Below, piece by piece: positions 36,435 to 49,316 of a DNA stretch of 64,000 bases; within the stretch, counting starts at the first letter, position 1, and every line of letters starts with the position of its first letter. The notes beneath the pieces are model-generated. The model was not told the DNA's origin, did no database searches, and was given only the letters and a program-made list of their open reading frames with translations. The stretch comes from Hydractinia symbiolongicarpus. Its lineage: Eukaryota > Cnidaria > Hydrozoa > Anthoathecata > Hydractiniidae. The stretch covers positions 31,739,501 to 31,803,500 of the forward strand of contig NC_079880.1 in NCBI RefSeq assembly GCF_029227915.1, read 5' to 3'. Made by a program: the position numbers and the translations under genes.

Positions 36435-38188
36435 CACGTTCTCGCACAGGTTATCATTGGTCTAGTCCTTCCACTCTCCACGGACTGCGACGTCCTAGGT
36501 TGTTTTCCCCAGCGCCATGGCTTTAGAACATCGTCAACCTTATGCCCAGGCCTCTAAAGGTTGCATTATGCTTTTTATATGCCTAATAAAGGCTTGAAAC
36601 GTAAGTCACGTGGTTCTACGTGGCTGTGCAGGTTACCATTGGTCTACTCCTTCAACTCTTAATGGACGCTCTAGGACGATTTCCCTCGCATCATGGCTTT
36701 AGAACGCCGTCAACTACATGCACAGGGCTCTAAAGGTTGTGATATGGGCTTTTGCCGGCTAATAAAGGCCTTACGCGTAAATTACGTGCTCCCACGTTCT
36801 TGCGCAGGTTACCATTGGTCTAGTCCTTCCATTCTCCATGGACTGCGACGTCCTAAGTCGTTTTCCCCAGCGCCATGGCTTTAGAACATCGTCAACTACA
36901 TGCACAGGCCTCTAAAGGCCGTAATATGGCCTTTTGCGGCCTATTAAAGGCCTTTCACGTAATTCCCCTCGTTCCACGTGCTTGTGCAAGTTACCATTGG
37001 TCTAGTCCTTCTACTCTCAATATACTACAAGATCATAAGTCGTTTTCCCTAGCACCATGGCTTTAGAACGCCGTCAACTACATGCACAGGCCTCTAAAGG
37101 CCGTAATATGCCTTATAGAGGCCTAATAAGGGCAATACACGAAAATCACGTGGTTCCACGAGTGTGTGCAGGTTACCATTGGTCAACTCCTTCTACTCTT
37201 AATGGACTACTACGTTTTAGGACGATTTCCCTCGCACCATGGCTTTAGAACGCCGTCAACTACATGCACAGGCCTCTAAAGGCCGTAATATGGCCTTTTG
37301 CCGCCTATTAAAGGCCGTACACGTAAATCCCCCGGTTCCACATGCTTGTGCAGGTTACCATTGGTCTAGTCCTTCCACTCTTCATGGACTGCGACGTCCT
37401 AAGTCGTTTTCCCTAGCACCATGGCTTTAGAACGCCGTCAACTACATGCACAGGCCTCTAAAGGTTGTGATATGGGCTTTTGCGGCCTAGTAAAGGCGAT
37501 ACACGAGAATCACGTGGTTCCACGAGGGTGTGCAGGTTACCATTGGTCTAGTCCTTCCATTCTTCATGGACTGCGACGTCCTAAGTCGTTTTCCCTAGCA
37601 CCGTCGCTTTAGAACGCCGTCAACTACATGCACAGGCCTCTAAAGGTTGTGATATGAGCTTTTGCCTGCTAATAAAGGCCTTACGCGTAAATTACGTGAT
37701 CCCACGTTCTTGCGCAGGTTACCATTGGTCTAGTCCTTCCACTGTCCATGGACTGCGACGTCCTAGGTTGTTTTCCCCAGCGCCATGGCTTTAAAACATC
37801 GTCAACCTTATGCCCAGGCCTCTAAAGGTTGCATTATGCTTTTTATATGCCTAATAAAGGCTTGAAACGTAAGTCACGTGGTTCTACGTGGCTGTGCAGG
37901 TTACCACTGGTCAACTCCTTCCACTGTCCATAGACTGCGACGTTCTAAGTCGTTATCCCCAGCGGCATGGCTTTAGAACATCGTCAACTACATGCACAGG
38001 CCTCTAAAAGCCGTAATATGCCTTATAGAGGCCTAAAAAAAGGCGATACACGAAAATCACGTTGTTCCACGAGTGTGTGCAGGTTACCATTGGTCAACTC
38101 CTTCTACTCTTAATGGACTACTACGTTCTAGGACGATTTCCCTCCCACCATGGCTTTAGAACGCCGTCAACTACATACACAGGCCTCT

Positions 38189-38206
38189 AAAGGCCGTAAA
38201 GGCCGT
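38189..38206 (+). repeat. 9-bp tandem duplication (AAAGGCCGT twice), shared with 54,584
   Basis: AAAGGCCGT occurs twice in a row here and again at 54,584-54,601. The surrounding monomer (catacacagg, taattcccctctgttcc) is also the same at both places, so the two are copies of one mutated ancestor 16.4 kb apart. Confidence 0.88.
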
Positions 38207-40338
38207 AATATGGCCTTTTGCCGCCTATTAAAGGCCGTACACGTAATTCCCCTCTGTTCCACATGCTTGTGCAGGTTATCATTGGTCTAGTCCTTCCACT
38301 CTCCACGGACTGCGACGTTCTAAGTCGTTTTCCCCAGCGCCATGGCTTTAGAACTTTGTCAACTACATGCGCAGGACTCTAAAGCCGTAGTATGGCCTTC
38401 TAGAGGCCTAGTAAAGACCTTACGCGTAAATCACGTGTTTAAACGTGCTTGCGCAGGTTACCATTTTTCTAGTCCATCCATTCTACATGAACTACGACGT
38501 CTTAAGTCGTTTTCTTCATGGCTTTAGAACGCCGTCAACTACATGCACAGGCCTCTAAAGGTTGTGATATGGGCTTTTGCCTGCTAATAAAGGCCTTACG
38601 CGTAAATTACGTGATCCCACGTTCTTGCGCAGGTTACCATTGGTCTAGTCCTTCTATTCCCAATGGACTATGACGTCTTAAGTCTTTTTCCCCAGCGCCA
38701 TGGCTTTAGAACGACGTCAACTACATGTACAGGCCTCTAAAGGCCGTAATATGGCCTTTTGCCGCCCATTAAAGGCTTTTCACGTAAATCACGTGTTTCC
38801 ACGCGCTTGCACAGGTTACCTTTTTTCTAGTCCATCCATCCTACATGGACTACCGCGTCCTAAGTCGTTTTCCTTGGCACCATGGCTTTAAAACTCTGTC
38901 AACTACATGCACAGGCCTCTAAAAGCCGTAATATGGGCTTTTGGCGGTTAATAAAGGCCTTACGCGTAAATTACGTTCTCCCACGTTCTTGCGCAGGTTA
39001 CCATTGGTCTAGTCCTTCCACTGTCCATGGACTGCGACGTCCTAGGTTGTTTTCCCCAGCGCCATGGCTTTAGAACATCGTCAACCTTATGCCCAGGCCT
39101 CTAAAGGTTGCATTATGCTTTTTATATGCCTAATAAAGGCTTGAAACGTAAGTCACGTGGTTCTACGTGGCTGTGCAGGTTACCATTGGTCTACTCCTTC
39201 AACTCTTAATGGACTACTGCGTCCTAAGTCGTTTTCTTTGGCACCTTGGCTTTAGAACTCCGTCAATTACATGGACAGGCCTCTAAAGGCCGTAATACGG
39301 CCTTTTGCCCCCTAATAAAGGCGATACACGAAAATTACGTGGTTCCACGTGTGTGTGCTGGTTACCACTGGTCAACTCCTTCCACTGTCCATAGACTGCG
39401 ACGTTCTAAGTCGTTTTCCTTGGCACCATGGCTTTAGAACTCTGTCAACTACATGCACAGGCCTCTAAAAGCCGTAATATGGGCTTTTGGCGGTAAATAA
39501 AGGCCTTACGCGTAAATTACGTTCTCCCACGTTCTTGCGCAGGTTACCATTGGTCTAGTCCTTCCACTGTCCATGGACTGCGACGTCCTAGGTTGTTTTC
39601 CCCAGCGCCATGGCTTTAGAACATCGTCAACCTTATGCCCAGGCCTCTAAAGGTTGCATTATGCTTTTTATATGCCTAATAAAGGCTTGAAACGTAAGTC
39701 ACGTGGTTCTACGGGCTGTGCAGGTTACCACTGGTCAACTCCTTCCACTGTCCATAGACTGCGACGTTCTAAGTCGTTATCCCCAGCGGCATGGCTTTAG
39801 AACATCGTCAACTACATGCACAGGCCTCTAAAAGCCGTAATATGCCTTATAGAGGCCTAAAAAAAGGCGATACACGAAAATCACGTGGTTCCACGAGTGT
39901 GTGCAGGTTACCATTGGTCAACTCCTTCTACTCTTAATGGACTACTACGTTCTAGGACGATTTCCCTCGCACCATGGCTTTAGAACGCCGTCAACTACAT
40001 GCACAGGCCTCTAAAGGCCGTAATATGCCTTATTGAGGCCTAATAATGGCGATACACGAAAATCATGTTGTTTCACGAGTGTGTGCAGGTTACCATTGGT
40101 CAACTCCTTCTACTCTTAATGGACTACTACGTTCTAGGACGATTTCCCTCGCACCATGGCTTTAGAACGCCGTCAACTACATACAAAGGCCTCTAAAGGC
40201 CGTAATATGGCCTTTTGCCGCCTATTAAAGGCCGTACACGTAATTCCCCTCGGTTCCACATGCTTGTGCAGGTTACCATTGGTCTAGTCCTTCCACTCTT
40301 CATGGACTGCGACGTCCTAAGTCGTTTTCCCTAGCACC

Positions 40339-42157
40339 ATGGCTTTAGAACGCCGTCAACTACTTGCACAGTCTTCTAAAGGTTGTGATATGGGCTTTTG
40401 CGGCCTAATAAAGGCCTTACACGAGAATGACGTGCTCCCACGTTCTTGCGCAGGTTACCATTGGTCTAGTCCTTCCATTCTTCATGGACTGCGACGTTCT
40501 AAGTCGTTTTCCCCAGCGCCATGGCTTTAGAACATCGTCAACTACATGCACAGGCCTCTAAAGGCCGTAATATGGCCTTTTGCGGCCTATTAAAGGCCTT
40601 TCATGTAAATCACGTGTTTCCACGCGCTTGCACAGGTTACCTTTTTTCTAGTCCATCCATCCTACATGGACTACGACGTCTTAAGTCGTTTTCTTTGGCA
40701 CCATTGCTTTAGAACGCCGTAAACTACATGCACAGGCCTCTAAAGGCCGTAATATGGACTTTTGCCAGCTAATAAACGCCTTACATGTAAATCACGTGTT
40801 TCCACGCGCTTGCGCAGGTTACCATTGGTCTAATCCTTCCATTCTCCATGGACTACGACGTCCTAAGTCGTTTTCTTTGGCACTATGGCTTTACAACGCC
40901 GTCAACTACATGCACAGGCCTCTAAAGGCTGTAATATGGCCTTTTGCCGCCTAATAAAGGCCTTACACGTAAATCCCCCGGTTCCACGTGCTTATGGAGG
41001 TTACCATTGGTCAACTCCTTCTACTCTTAATGGACTACTACGTTCTAGGACGATTTCCCTCGCACCATGGCTTTAGAACGCCGTCAACTACATACACAGG
41101 CCTCTAAAGGCCGTAATATGGCCTTTTGCCGCCTATTAAAGACCGTACACGTAATTCCCCTCGGTTCCACATGCTTGTGCAGGTTACCTGGTCTAGTCCT
41201 TCCACTCTTCATGGACTGCGACGTCCTAAGTCGTTTTCCCTAGCACCATGGCTTTAGAACGCCGTCAACTACTTGCACAGTCTTCTAAAGGTTGTGATAT
41301 GGCCTTTTGCAGCCTATTAAAGGCCTTTCATGTAAATCACGTGTTTCCACGCGCTTGCACAGGTTACCTTTTTTCTAGTCCATCCATCCTACATGGACTA
41401 CGACGTCTTAAGTCGTTTTCTTTGGCACCATTGCTTTAGAACGCCGTAAACTACATGCACAGGCCTCTAAAGGCCGTAATATGGACTTTTGCCAGCTAAT
41501 AAACGCCTTACATGTAAATCACGTGTTTCCACGCGCTTGCACAGGTTACCATTTTTCTAGTCCATCCATCCTACATGGACTACGACGTCTTAAGTCGTTT
41601 TCTTCGGCACCATGGCTTTAGAACGCCGTCAAATACATGCACAGGCCTCTAAAGGCCGTAACATGGACCTTTGCCGGCTAATAAAGGCCTTACGCGTAAA
41701 TAACGTGCTCCCACGCTCTCGCACAGGTTATCATTGGTCTAGTCCTTCCACTCTCCACGGACTGCGACGTTCTAAGTCGTTTTCCCCAGCGCCATGGCTT
41801 TAGAACTTTGTCAACTACATGCACAGGACTCTAAAGCCGTAGTATGGCGTTCTAGAGGCCTAGTAAAGACCTTACGCGTAAATCACGTGTTTAAACGTGC
41901 TTGCGCAGGTTACCATTGGTCTAATCCTTCCATTCTCCATGGACTACGACGTCCTAAGTCGTTTTCTTTGGCACTATGGCTTTACAACGCCGTCAACTAC
42001 ATGCACAGGCCTCTAAAGGCTGTAATATGGCCTTTTGCCGCCTAATAAAGGCCTTACACGTAAATCCTCCGGTTCCACGTGCTTATGCAGGTTACCATTG
42101 GTCTAGTCCTTCCACTCTCAATGGACTACAATATCATAAGTCGTTTTCCCTAGCACC
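40339..42157 (+). repeat. 8-mer HOR family, expanded 10-monomer unit
   Basis: Monomer order by subtype (letters are mine): a (cttgcacagtcttct, 40,339), b (gaacatcgtc with ttttttctag, 40,521), a c/h hybrid (40,703), an e/i hybrid (40,885), f (catacacagg, 41,067), an a/b hybrid (41,248), c (41,430), g (gtcaaatacatgc, 41,612), h (tttgtcaac with ggactctaaagcc, 41,794), e (41,976). The next unit starts at 42,158. The total of 1,819 bp is ten monomers less 1 bp; ttacctgg near 41,186 has lost two bases and the f monomer has gained one. Confidence 0.85.
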
Positions 42158-43068
42158 ATGGCTTTAGAACGCCGTCAACTACTTGCACAGTCTTCTAAAG
42201 GTTGTGATATGGGCTTTTGCGGCCTAATAAAGGCCTTACACGAGAATGACGTGCTCCCACGTTCTTGCGCAGGTTACCATTGGTCTAGTCCTTCCATTCT
42301 TCATGGACTGCGACGTTCTAAGTCGTTTTCCCCAGCGCCATGGCTTTAGAACATCGTCAACTACATGCACAGGCCTCTAAAGGCCGTAATATGGCCTTTT
42401 GCGGCCTATTAAAGGCCTTTCATGTAAATCACGTGTTTCCACGCGCTTGCACAGGTTACCTTTTTTCTAGTCCATCCATCCTACATGGACTACGACGTCT
42501 TAAGTCGTTTTCTTTGGCACCATTGCTTTAGAACGCCGTAAACTACATGCACAGGCCTCTAAAGGCCGTAATATGGACTTTTGCCAGCTAATAAACGCCT
42601 TACATGTAAATCACGTGTTTCCACGCGCTTGCGCAGGTTACCATTGGTCTAATCCTTCCATTCTCCATGGACTACGACGTCCTAAGTCGTTTTCTTTGGC
42701 ACTATGGCTTTACAACGCCGTCAACTACATGCACAGGCCTCTAAAGGCTGTAATATGGCCTTTTGCCGCCTAATAAAGGCCTTACACGTAAATCCCCCGG
42801 TTCCACGTGCTTATGGAGGTTACCATTGGTCAACTCCTTCTACTCTTAATGGACTACTACGTTCTAGGACGATTTCCCTCGCACCATGGCTTTAGAACGC
42901 CGTCAACTACATACAAAGGCCTCTAAAGGCCGTAATATGGCCTTTTGCCGCCTATTAAAGGCCGTACACGTAATTCCCCTCGGTTCCACATGCTTGTGCA
43001 GGTTACCATTGGTCTAGTCCTTCCACTCTTCATGGACTGCGACGTCCTAAGTCGTTTTCCCTAGCACC
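42158..43068 (+). repeat. 8-mer HOR family, contracted 5-monomer unit
   Basis: The order is a, b, c/h hybrid, e/i hybrid, f, the same as the first five monomers of the preceding unit at offset 1,819. Relative to the full 8-mer (a b c g h e i f) the c-g-h run has collapsed to one hybrid monomer and e-i to another, so three monomers are missing while the 182-bp phase is kept. The length of 911 bp equals five monomers plus 1 bp. Confidence 0.87.
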
Positions 43069-44525
43069 ATGGCTTTAGAACGCCGTCAACTACTTGCACA
43101 GTCTTCTAAAGGTTGTGATATGGGCTTTTGCGGCCTAATAAAGGCCTTACACGAGAATGACGTGCTCCCACGTTCTTGCGCAGGTTACCATTGGTCTAGT
43201 CCTTCCATTCTTCATGGACTGCGACGTTCTAAGTCGTTTTCCCCAGCGCCATGGCTTTAGAACATCGTCAACTACATGCACAGGCCTCTAAAGGCCGTAA
43301 TATGGCCTTTTGCGGCCTATTAAAGGCCTTTCATGTAAATCACGTGTTTCCACGCGCTTGCACAGGTTACCTTTTTTCTAGTCCATCCATCCTACATGGA
43401 CTACGACGTCTTAAGTCGTTTTCTTTGGCACCATTGCTTTAGAACGCCGTAAACTACATGCACAGGCCTCTAAAGGCCGTAATATGGACTTTTGCCAGCT
43501 AATAAACGCCTTACATGTAAATCACGTGTTTCCACGCGCTTGCACAGGTTACCATTTTTCTAGTCCATCCATCCTACATGGACTACGACGTCTTAAGTCG
43601 TTTTCTTCGGCACCATGGCTTTAGAACGCCGTCAAATACATGCACAGGCCTCTAAAGGCCGTAACATGGACCTTTGCCGGCTAATAAAGGCCTTACGCGT
43701 AAATAACGTGCTCCCACGCTCTCGCACAGGTTATCATTGGTCTAGTCCTTCCACTCTCCACGGACTGCGACGTTCTAAGTCGTTTTCCCTAGCGCCATGG
43801 CTTTAGAACTTTGTCAACTACATGCACAGGACTCTAAAGCCGTAGTATGGCGTTCTAGAGGCCTAGTAAAGACCTTACGCGTAAATCACGTGTTTAAACG
43901 TGCTTGCGCAGGTTACCATTGGTCTAATCCTTCCATTCTCCATGGACTACGACGTCCTAAGTCGTTTTCTTTGGCACTATGGCTTTACAACGCCGTCAAC
44001 TACATGCACAGGCCTCTAAAGGCTGTAATATGGCCTTTTGCCGCCTAATAAAGGCCTTACACGTAAATCCCCCGGTTCCACGTGCTTATGGAGGTTACCA
44101 TTGGTCTAGTCCTTCCACTCTCAATGGTCTACAATATCATAAGTCGTTTTCCCTAGCACCATGGCTTTAGAACGCCGTCAACTACATGGACAGGCCTCTA
44201 AAGGCCGTAATATGCCTTATAGAGGCCTAATAATGGCGATACACGAAAATCACGTTGTTCCACGAGTGTGTGCAAGTTACCATTGGTCAACTCCTTCTAC
44301 TCTTAATGGACTACTACGTTCTAGGACGATTTCCCTCGCACCATGGCTTTAGAACGCCGTCAACTACATACACAGGCCTCTAAAGGCCGTAATATGGCCT
44401 TTTGCCGCCTATTAAAGGCCGTACACGTAATTCCCCTCGGTTCCACATGCTTGTGCAGGTTACCATTGGTCTAGTCCTTCCACTCTTCATGGACTGCGAC
44501 GTCCTAAGTCGTTTTCCCTAGCACC
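43069..44525 (+). repeat. 8-mer HOR, full 1,457-bp unit
   Basis: The monomers start at 43,069 (a), 43,251 (b), 43,433 (c), 43,615 (g), 43,797 (h), 43,979 (e), 44,161 (i) and 44,343 (f). The f monomer is 183 bp, so the unit is 8 x 182 + 1 = 1,457 bp, the same length as the unit at 50,592-52,048. Subtype marks: c has ccattgctttag and gccgtaaactac, g has gtcaaatacatgc, h has gtttaaacgtgc, i has ccttatagaggcctaataatgg, f has catacacagg and taattcccctcgg. Confidence 0.9.
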
Positions 44526-45055
44526 ATGGCTTTAGAACGCCGTCAACTACTTGCACAGTCTTCTAAAGGTTGTGATATGGCCTTTTGCAGCCTATTAAAG
44601 GCCTTTCATGTAAATCACGTGTTTCCACGCGCTTGCACAGGTTACCTTTTTTCTAGTCCATCCATCCTACATGGACTACGACGTCTTAAGTCGTTTTCTT
44701 TGGCACCATTGCTTTAGAACGCCGTAAACTACATGCACAGGCCTCTAAAGGCCGTAATATGGACTTTTGCCAGCTAATAAACGCCTTACATGTAAATCAC
44801 GTGTTTCCACGCGCTTGCACAGGTTACCATTTTTCTAGTCCATCCATCCTACATGGACTACGACGTCTTAAGTCGTTTTCTTCGGCACCATGGCTTTAGA
44901 ACGCCGTCAAATACATGCACAGGCCTCTAAAGGCCGTAACATGGACCTTTGCCGGCTAATAAAGGCCTTACGCGTAAATAACGTGCTCCCACGCTCTCGC
45001 ACAGGTTATCATTGGTCTAGTCCTTCCACTCTCCACGGACTGCGACGTTCTAAGT
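44526..45055 (+). repeat. 8-mer HOR family, truncated unit
   Basis: An a/b hybrid (44,526), c (44,708) and g (44,890) follow each other as at 41,248-41,780 (offset 3,278). The g monomer is cut at 45,055, where the sequence jumps out of register to another monomer. Confidence 0.85.
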
Positions 45056-45066
45056 CGTGGTTCCAC
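45050..45066 (+). other. Out-of-register fusion, net 108 bp lost
   Basis: The g monomer starting at 44,890 reads ttctaagtcgt and then ggttccacgaga, moving from position about 168 back into the cassette region of a different subtype at about 96. The next start is at 45,146, 256 bp later, so 108 bp are missing from two monomers. The shared CGT is the only homology. This junction marks the end of the first 8-mer HOR domain. Confidence 0.85.
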
Positions 45067-48000
45067 GAGAGTGTGCAGGTTACCATTGGTCAACTCCTTC
45101 TACTCTTAATGGACTACTACGTTCTAGGACGATTTCCCTCGCACCATGGCTTTAGAACGCCGTCAACTACATGCACAGGCCTCTAAAGGTTGTGATATGA
45201 GCTTTTGCCTGCTAATAAAGGCCTTACGCGTAAATTACGTGATCCCACGTTCTTGCGCAGGTTACCATTGGTCTAGTCCTTCTATTCTCCATGGACTATG
45301 ACGTCTTAAGTCTTTTTCCCCAGCGCCATGGCTTTAGAACGACGTCAACTACATGTACAGGCCTCTAAAGGCCGTAATATGGCCTTTTGCCGCCTATTAA
45401 AGGCTTTTCACGTAAATCACGTGTTTCCACGCGCTTGCACAGGTTACCTTTTTTCTAGTCCATCCATCCTACATGGACTACTTCGTCCTAAGTCGTTTTC
45501 CTTGGCACCATGGCTTTAGAACTCTGTCAACTACATGCACAGGCCTCTAAAAGCCGTAATATGGGCTTTTGGCGGCTAATAAAGGCCTTACGCGTAAATT
45601 ACGTTCTCCCACGTTCTTGCGCAGGTTACCATTGGTCTAGTCCTTCCACTGTCCATGGACTGCGACGTCCTAGGTTGTTTTCCCCAGCGCCATGGCTTTA
45701 GAACATCGTCAACTACATGCACAGGCCTCTAAAGGTTGTGATATGGGCTTTTGCGGCCTAGTAAAGGCGATACACGAGAATCACGTGGTTCCACGAGGGT
45801 GTGCAGGTTACCATTGGTCTAGTCCTTCCATTCTTCATGGACTGTGACGTCCTAAGTCGTTTTCCCTAGCACCGTCGCTTTAGAACGCCGTCAACTACAT
45901 GCACAGGCCTCTAAAGGCCGTAATATGGCCTTTTGCCGCCTATTAAAGGCCGTACACGTAATTCCCCTCGGTTCCACATGCTTGTGCAGGTTACCATTGG
46001 TCTAGTCCTTCCACTCTTCATGGACTGCGACGTCCTAAGTCGTTTTCCCTAGCACCATGGCTTTAGAACGCCGTCAACTACTTGCATAGTCTTCTAAAGG
46101 TTGTGATATGGCCTTTTGCAGCCTATTAAAGGCCTTTCATGTAAATCACGTGTTTCCACGCGCTTGCACAGGTTACCTTTTTTCTAGTCCATCCATCCTA
46201 CATGGACTACGACGTCTTAAGTCGTTTTCTTTGGCACCATTGCTTTAGAACGCCGTAAACTACATGCACAGGCCTCTAAAGGCCGTAATATGGACTTTTG
46301 CCAGCTAATAAACGCCTTACATGTAAATCACGTGTTTCCACGCGCTTGCACAGGTTACCATTTTTCTAGTCCATCCATCCTACATGGACTACGACGTCTT
46401 AAGTCGTTTTCTTCGGCACCATGGCTTTAGAACGCCGTCAAATACATGCACAGGCCTCTAAAGGCCGTAACATGGACCTTTGCCGGCTAATAAAGGCCTT
46501 ACGCGTAAATAACGTGCTCCCACGCTCTCGCACAGGTTATCATTGGTCTAGTCCTTCCACTCTCCACGGACTGCGACGTTCTAAGTCGTTTTCCCCAGCG
46601 CCATGGCTTTAGAACTTTGTCAACTACATGCACAGGACTCTAAAGCCGTAGTATGGCGTTCTAGAGGCCTAGTAAAGACCTTACGCGTAAATCACGTGTT
46701 TAAACGTGCTTGCGCAGGTTACCATTGGTCTAATCCTTCCATTCTCCATGGACTACGACGTCCTAAGTCGTTTTCTTTGGCACTATGGCTTTACAACGCC
46801 GTCAACTACATGCACAGGCCTCTAAAGGCTGTAATATGGCCTTTTGCCGCCTAATAAAGGCCTTACACGTAAATCCTCCGGTTCCACGTGCTTATGCAGG
46901 TTACCATTGGTCTAGTCCTTCCACTCTCAATGGACTACAATATCATAAGTCGTTTTCCCTAGCACCTTGGCTTTAGAACTCCGTCAACTACATGGACAGG
47001 CCTCTAAAGGCTGTATTATGCCTTATAGAGGCCTAAAAAAAGGCGATACACGAAAATCACGAGGTTACCATTGGTCAACTCCTTCTTCTCTTAATGGACT
47101 ACTACGTTCTAGGACGATTTCCCTCGCACCATGGCTTTAGAACGCCGTCAACTACATGCACAGGCCTCTAAAGGTTGTGATATGGGCTTTTGCGGCCTAG
47201 TAAAGGCGATACACGAAAATCACGTGGTTCCACGAGAGTGTGCAGGTTACCATTGGTCAACTCCTTCTACTCTTAATGGACTACTACGTTCTAGGACGAT
47301 TTCCCTCGCACCATGGCTTTAGAACGCCGTCAACTACATGCACAGGCCTCTAAAGGCCGTAATATGGCCTTTTGCCGCCTATTAAAGGCCGTACACGTAA
47401 ATCCCCCGGTTCCACATGCTTGTGCAGGTTACCATTGGTCTAGTCCTTCCACTCTTCATGGACTGCGACGTCCTAAGTCGTTTTCCCTAACACCATGGCT
47501 TTAGAACGCCGTCAACTACATGCACAGGCCTCTAAAGGTTGTGATATGAGCTTTTGCCTGCTAATAAAGGCCTTACGCGTAAATTACGTGATCCCACGTT
47601 CTTGCGCAGGTTACCATTGGTCTAGTCCTTCTATTCTCCATGGACTATGACGTCTTAAGTCTTTTTCCCCAGCGCCATGGCTTTAGAACGACGTCAACTA
47701 CATGTACAGGCCTCTAAAGGCCGTAATATGGCCTTTTGCCGCCTATTAAAGGCTTTTCACGTAAATCACGTGTTTCCACGCGCTTGCACAGGTTACCTTT
47801 TTTCTAGTCCATCCATCCTACATGGACTACTTCGTCCTAAGTCGTTTTCCTTGGCACCATGGCTGTAGAACTCTGTCAACTACATGCACAGGCCTCTAAA
47901 AGCCTTAATATGGGCTTTTGGCGGCTAATAAAGGCCTTACGCGTAAATTACGTTCTCCCACGTTCTTGCGCAGGTTACCATTGGTCTAGTCCTTCCACTG

Positions 48001-49316
48001 TCCATGGACTGCGACGTCCTAGGTTGTTTTCCCCAGCGCCATGGCTTTAGAACATTGTCAACTACATGCACAGGCCTCTAAAGGTTGTGATATGGGCTTT
48101 TGCCTGCTAATAAAGGCCTTACGCGTAAATCACGTGATCCCACGTTCTTGCGCAGGTTACCATTGGTCTAGTCCTTCTATTCTCCATGGACTATGACGTC
48201 TTAAGTCTTTTTCCCCAGCGCCATGTCTTTAGAACGACGTCAACTACATGTACAGGCCTCTAAAGGCCGTAATATGGCCTTTTGCCGCCCATTAAAGGCT
48301 TTTCACGTAAATCACGTGTTTCCACGCGCTTGCACAGGTTACCTTTTTTCTAGTCCATCCATCCTACATGGACTACCGCGTCCTAAGTCGTTTTCCTTGG
48401 CACCATGGCTTTAGAACTCTGTCAACTACATGCACAGGCCTCTAAAAGCCGTAATATGGGCTTTTGGCGGTAAATAAAGGCCTTACGCGTAAATTACGTT
48501 CTCCCACGTTCTTGCGCAGGTTACCATTGGTCTAGTCCTTCCACTGTCCATGGACTGCGACGTCTTAGGTTGTTTTCCCCAGCGCCATGGCTTTAGAACA
48601 TCGTCAACCTTATGCCCAGGCCTCTAAAGGTTGCATTATGCTTTTTATATGCCTAATAAAGGCTTGAAACGTAAGTCACGTGGTTCTACGTGGCTGTGCA
48701 GGTTACCACTGGTCAACTCCTTCCACTGTCCATAGACTGCGACGTTCTAAGTTGTTATCCCCAGCGGCATGGCTTTAGAACATCGTCAACTACATGCACA
48801 GGCCTCTAAAAGCCGTAATATGCCTTATAGAGGCCTAAAAAAAGGCGATACACGAAAATCACGTGGTTCCACGAGTGTGTGCAGGTTACCATTGGTCAAC
48901 TCCTTCTACTCTTAATGGACTACTACGTTCTAGGACGATTTCCCTCGCACCATGGCTTTAGAACGCCGTCAACTACATGCACAGGCGTCTAAAGGCCGTA
49001 ATATGCCTTATTGAGGCCTAATAATGGCGATACACGAAAATCACGTTGTTCCACGAGTGTGTGCAGGTTACCATTGGTCAACTCCTTCTACTCTTAATGG
49101 ACTACTACGTTCTAGGACGATTTCCCTCGCACCATGGCTTTAGAACGCCGTCAACTACATACAAAGGCCTCTAAAGGCCGTAATATGGCCTTTTGCCGCC
49201 TATTAAAGGCCGTACACGTAATTCCCCTCGGTTCCACATGCTTGTGCAGGTTACCATTGGTCTAGTCCTTCCACTCTTCATGGACTGCGACGTCCTAAGT
49301 CGTTTTCCCTAGCACC
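45056..49316 (+). repeat. Mixed satellite domain between 8-mer HOR domains
   Basis: About 23 monomers. The stretch 45,182-45,700 resembles 47,531-48,049 (offset 2,349, thirteen monomers less 17 bp). A short piece of the 8-mer order (c, g, h, e) appears at 46,239-46,966. The stretch 48,407-49,316 is the near-identical counterpart of 39,430-40,338, so the junction from mixed monomers into an 8-mer HOR is itself duplicated about 9 kb apart. No gene is present. Confidence 0.82.

Larger units (their letters stand above)
35043..40338 (+). repeat. Mixed satellite domain with a diverged monomer subtype
   Basis: About 29 monomers. The subtype with caaccttatgcccaggcc and gcattatgctttttatatgcc recurs here at 36,138, 36,517, 37,785, 39,064 and 39,610. 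A dimer-sized duplication links 36,138 and 36,517 (offset 379, which is two monomers plus a 15-bp insertion). The block 31,767-32,450 is repeated at 37,057-37,740 (offset 5,290), and 39,430-40,700 is repeated at 48,407-49,680 (offset 8,977-8,978). No gene is present. Confidence 0.82.
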
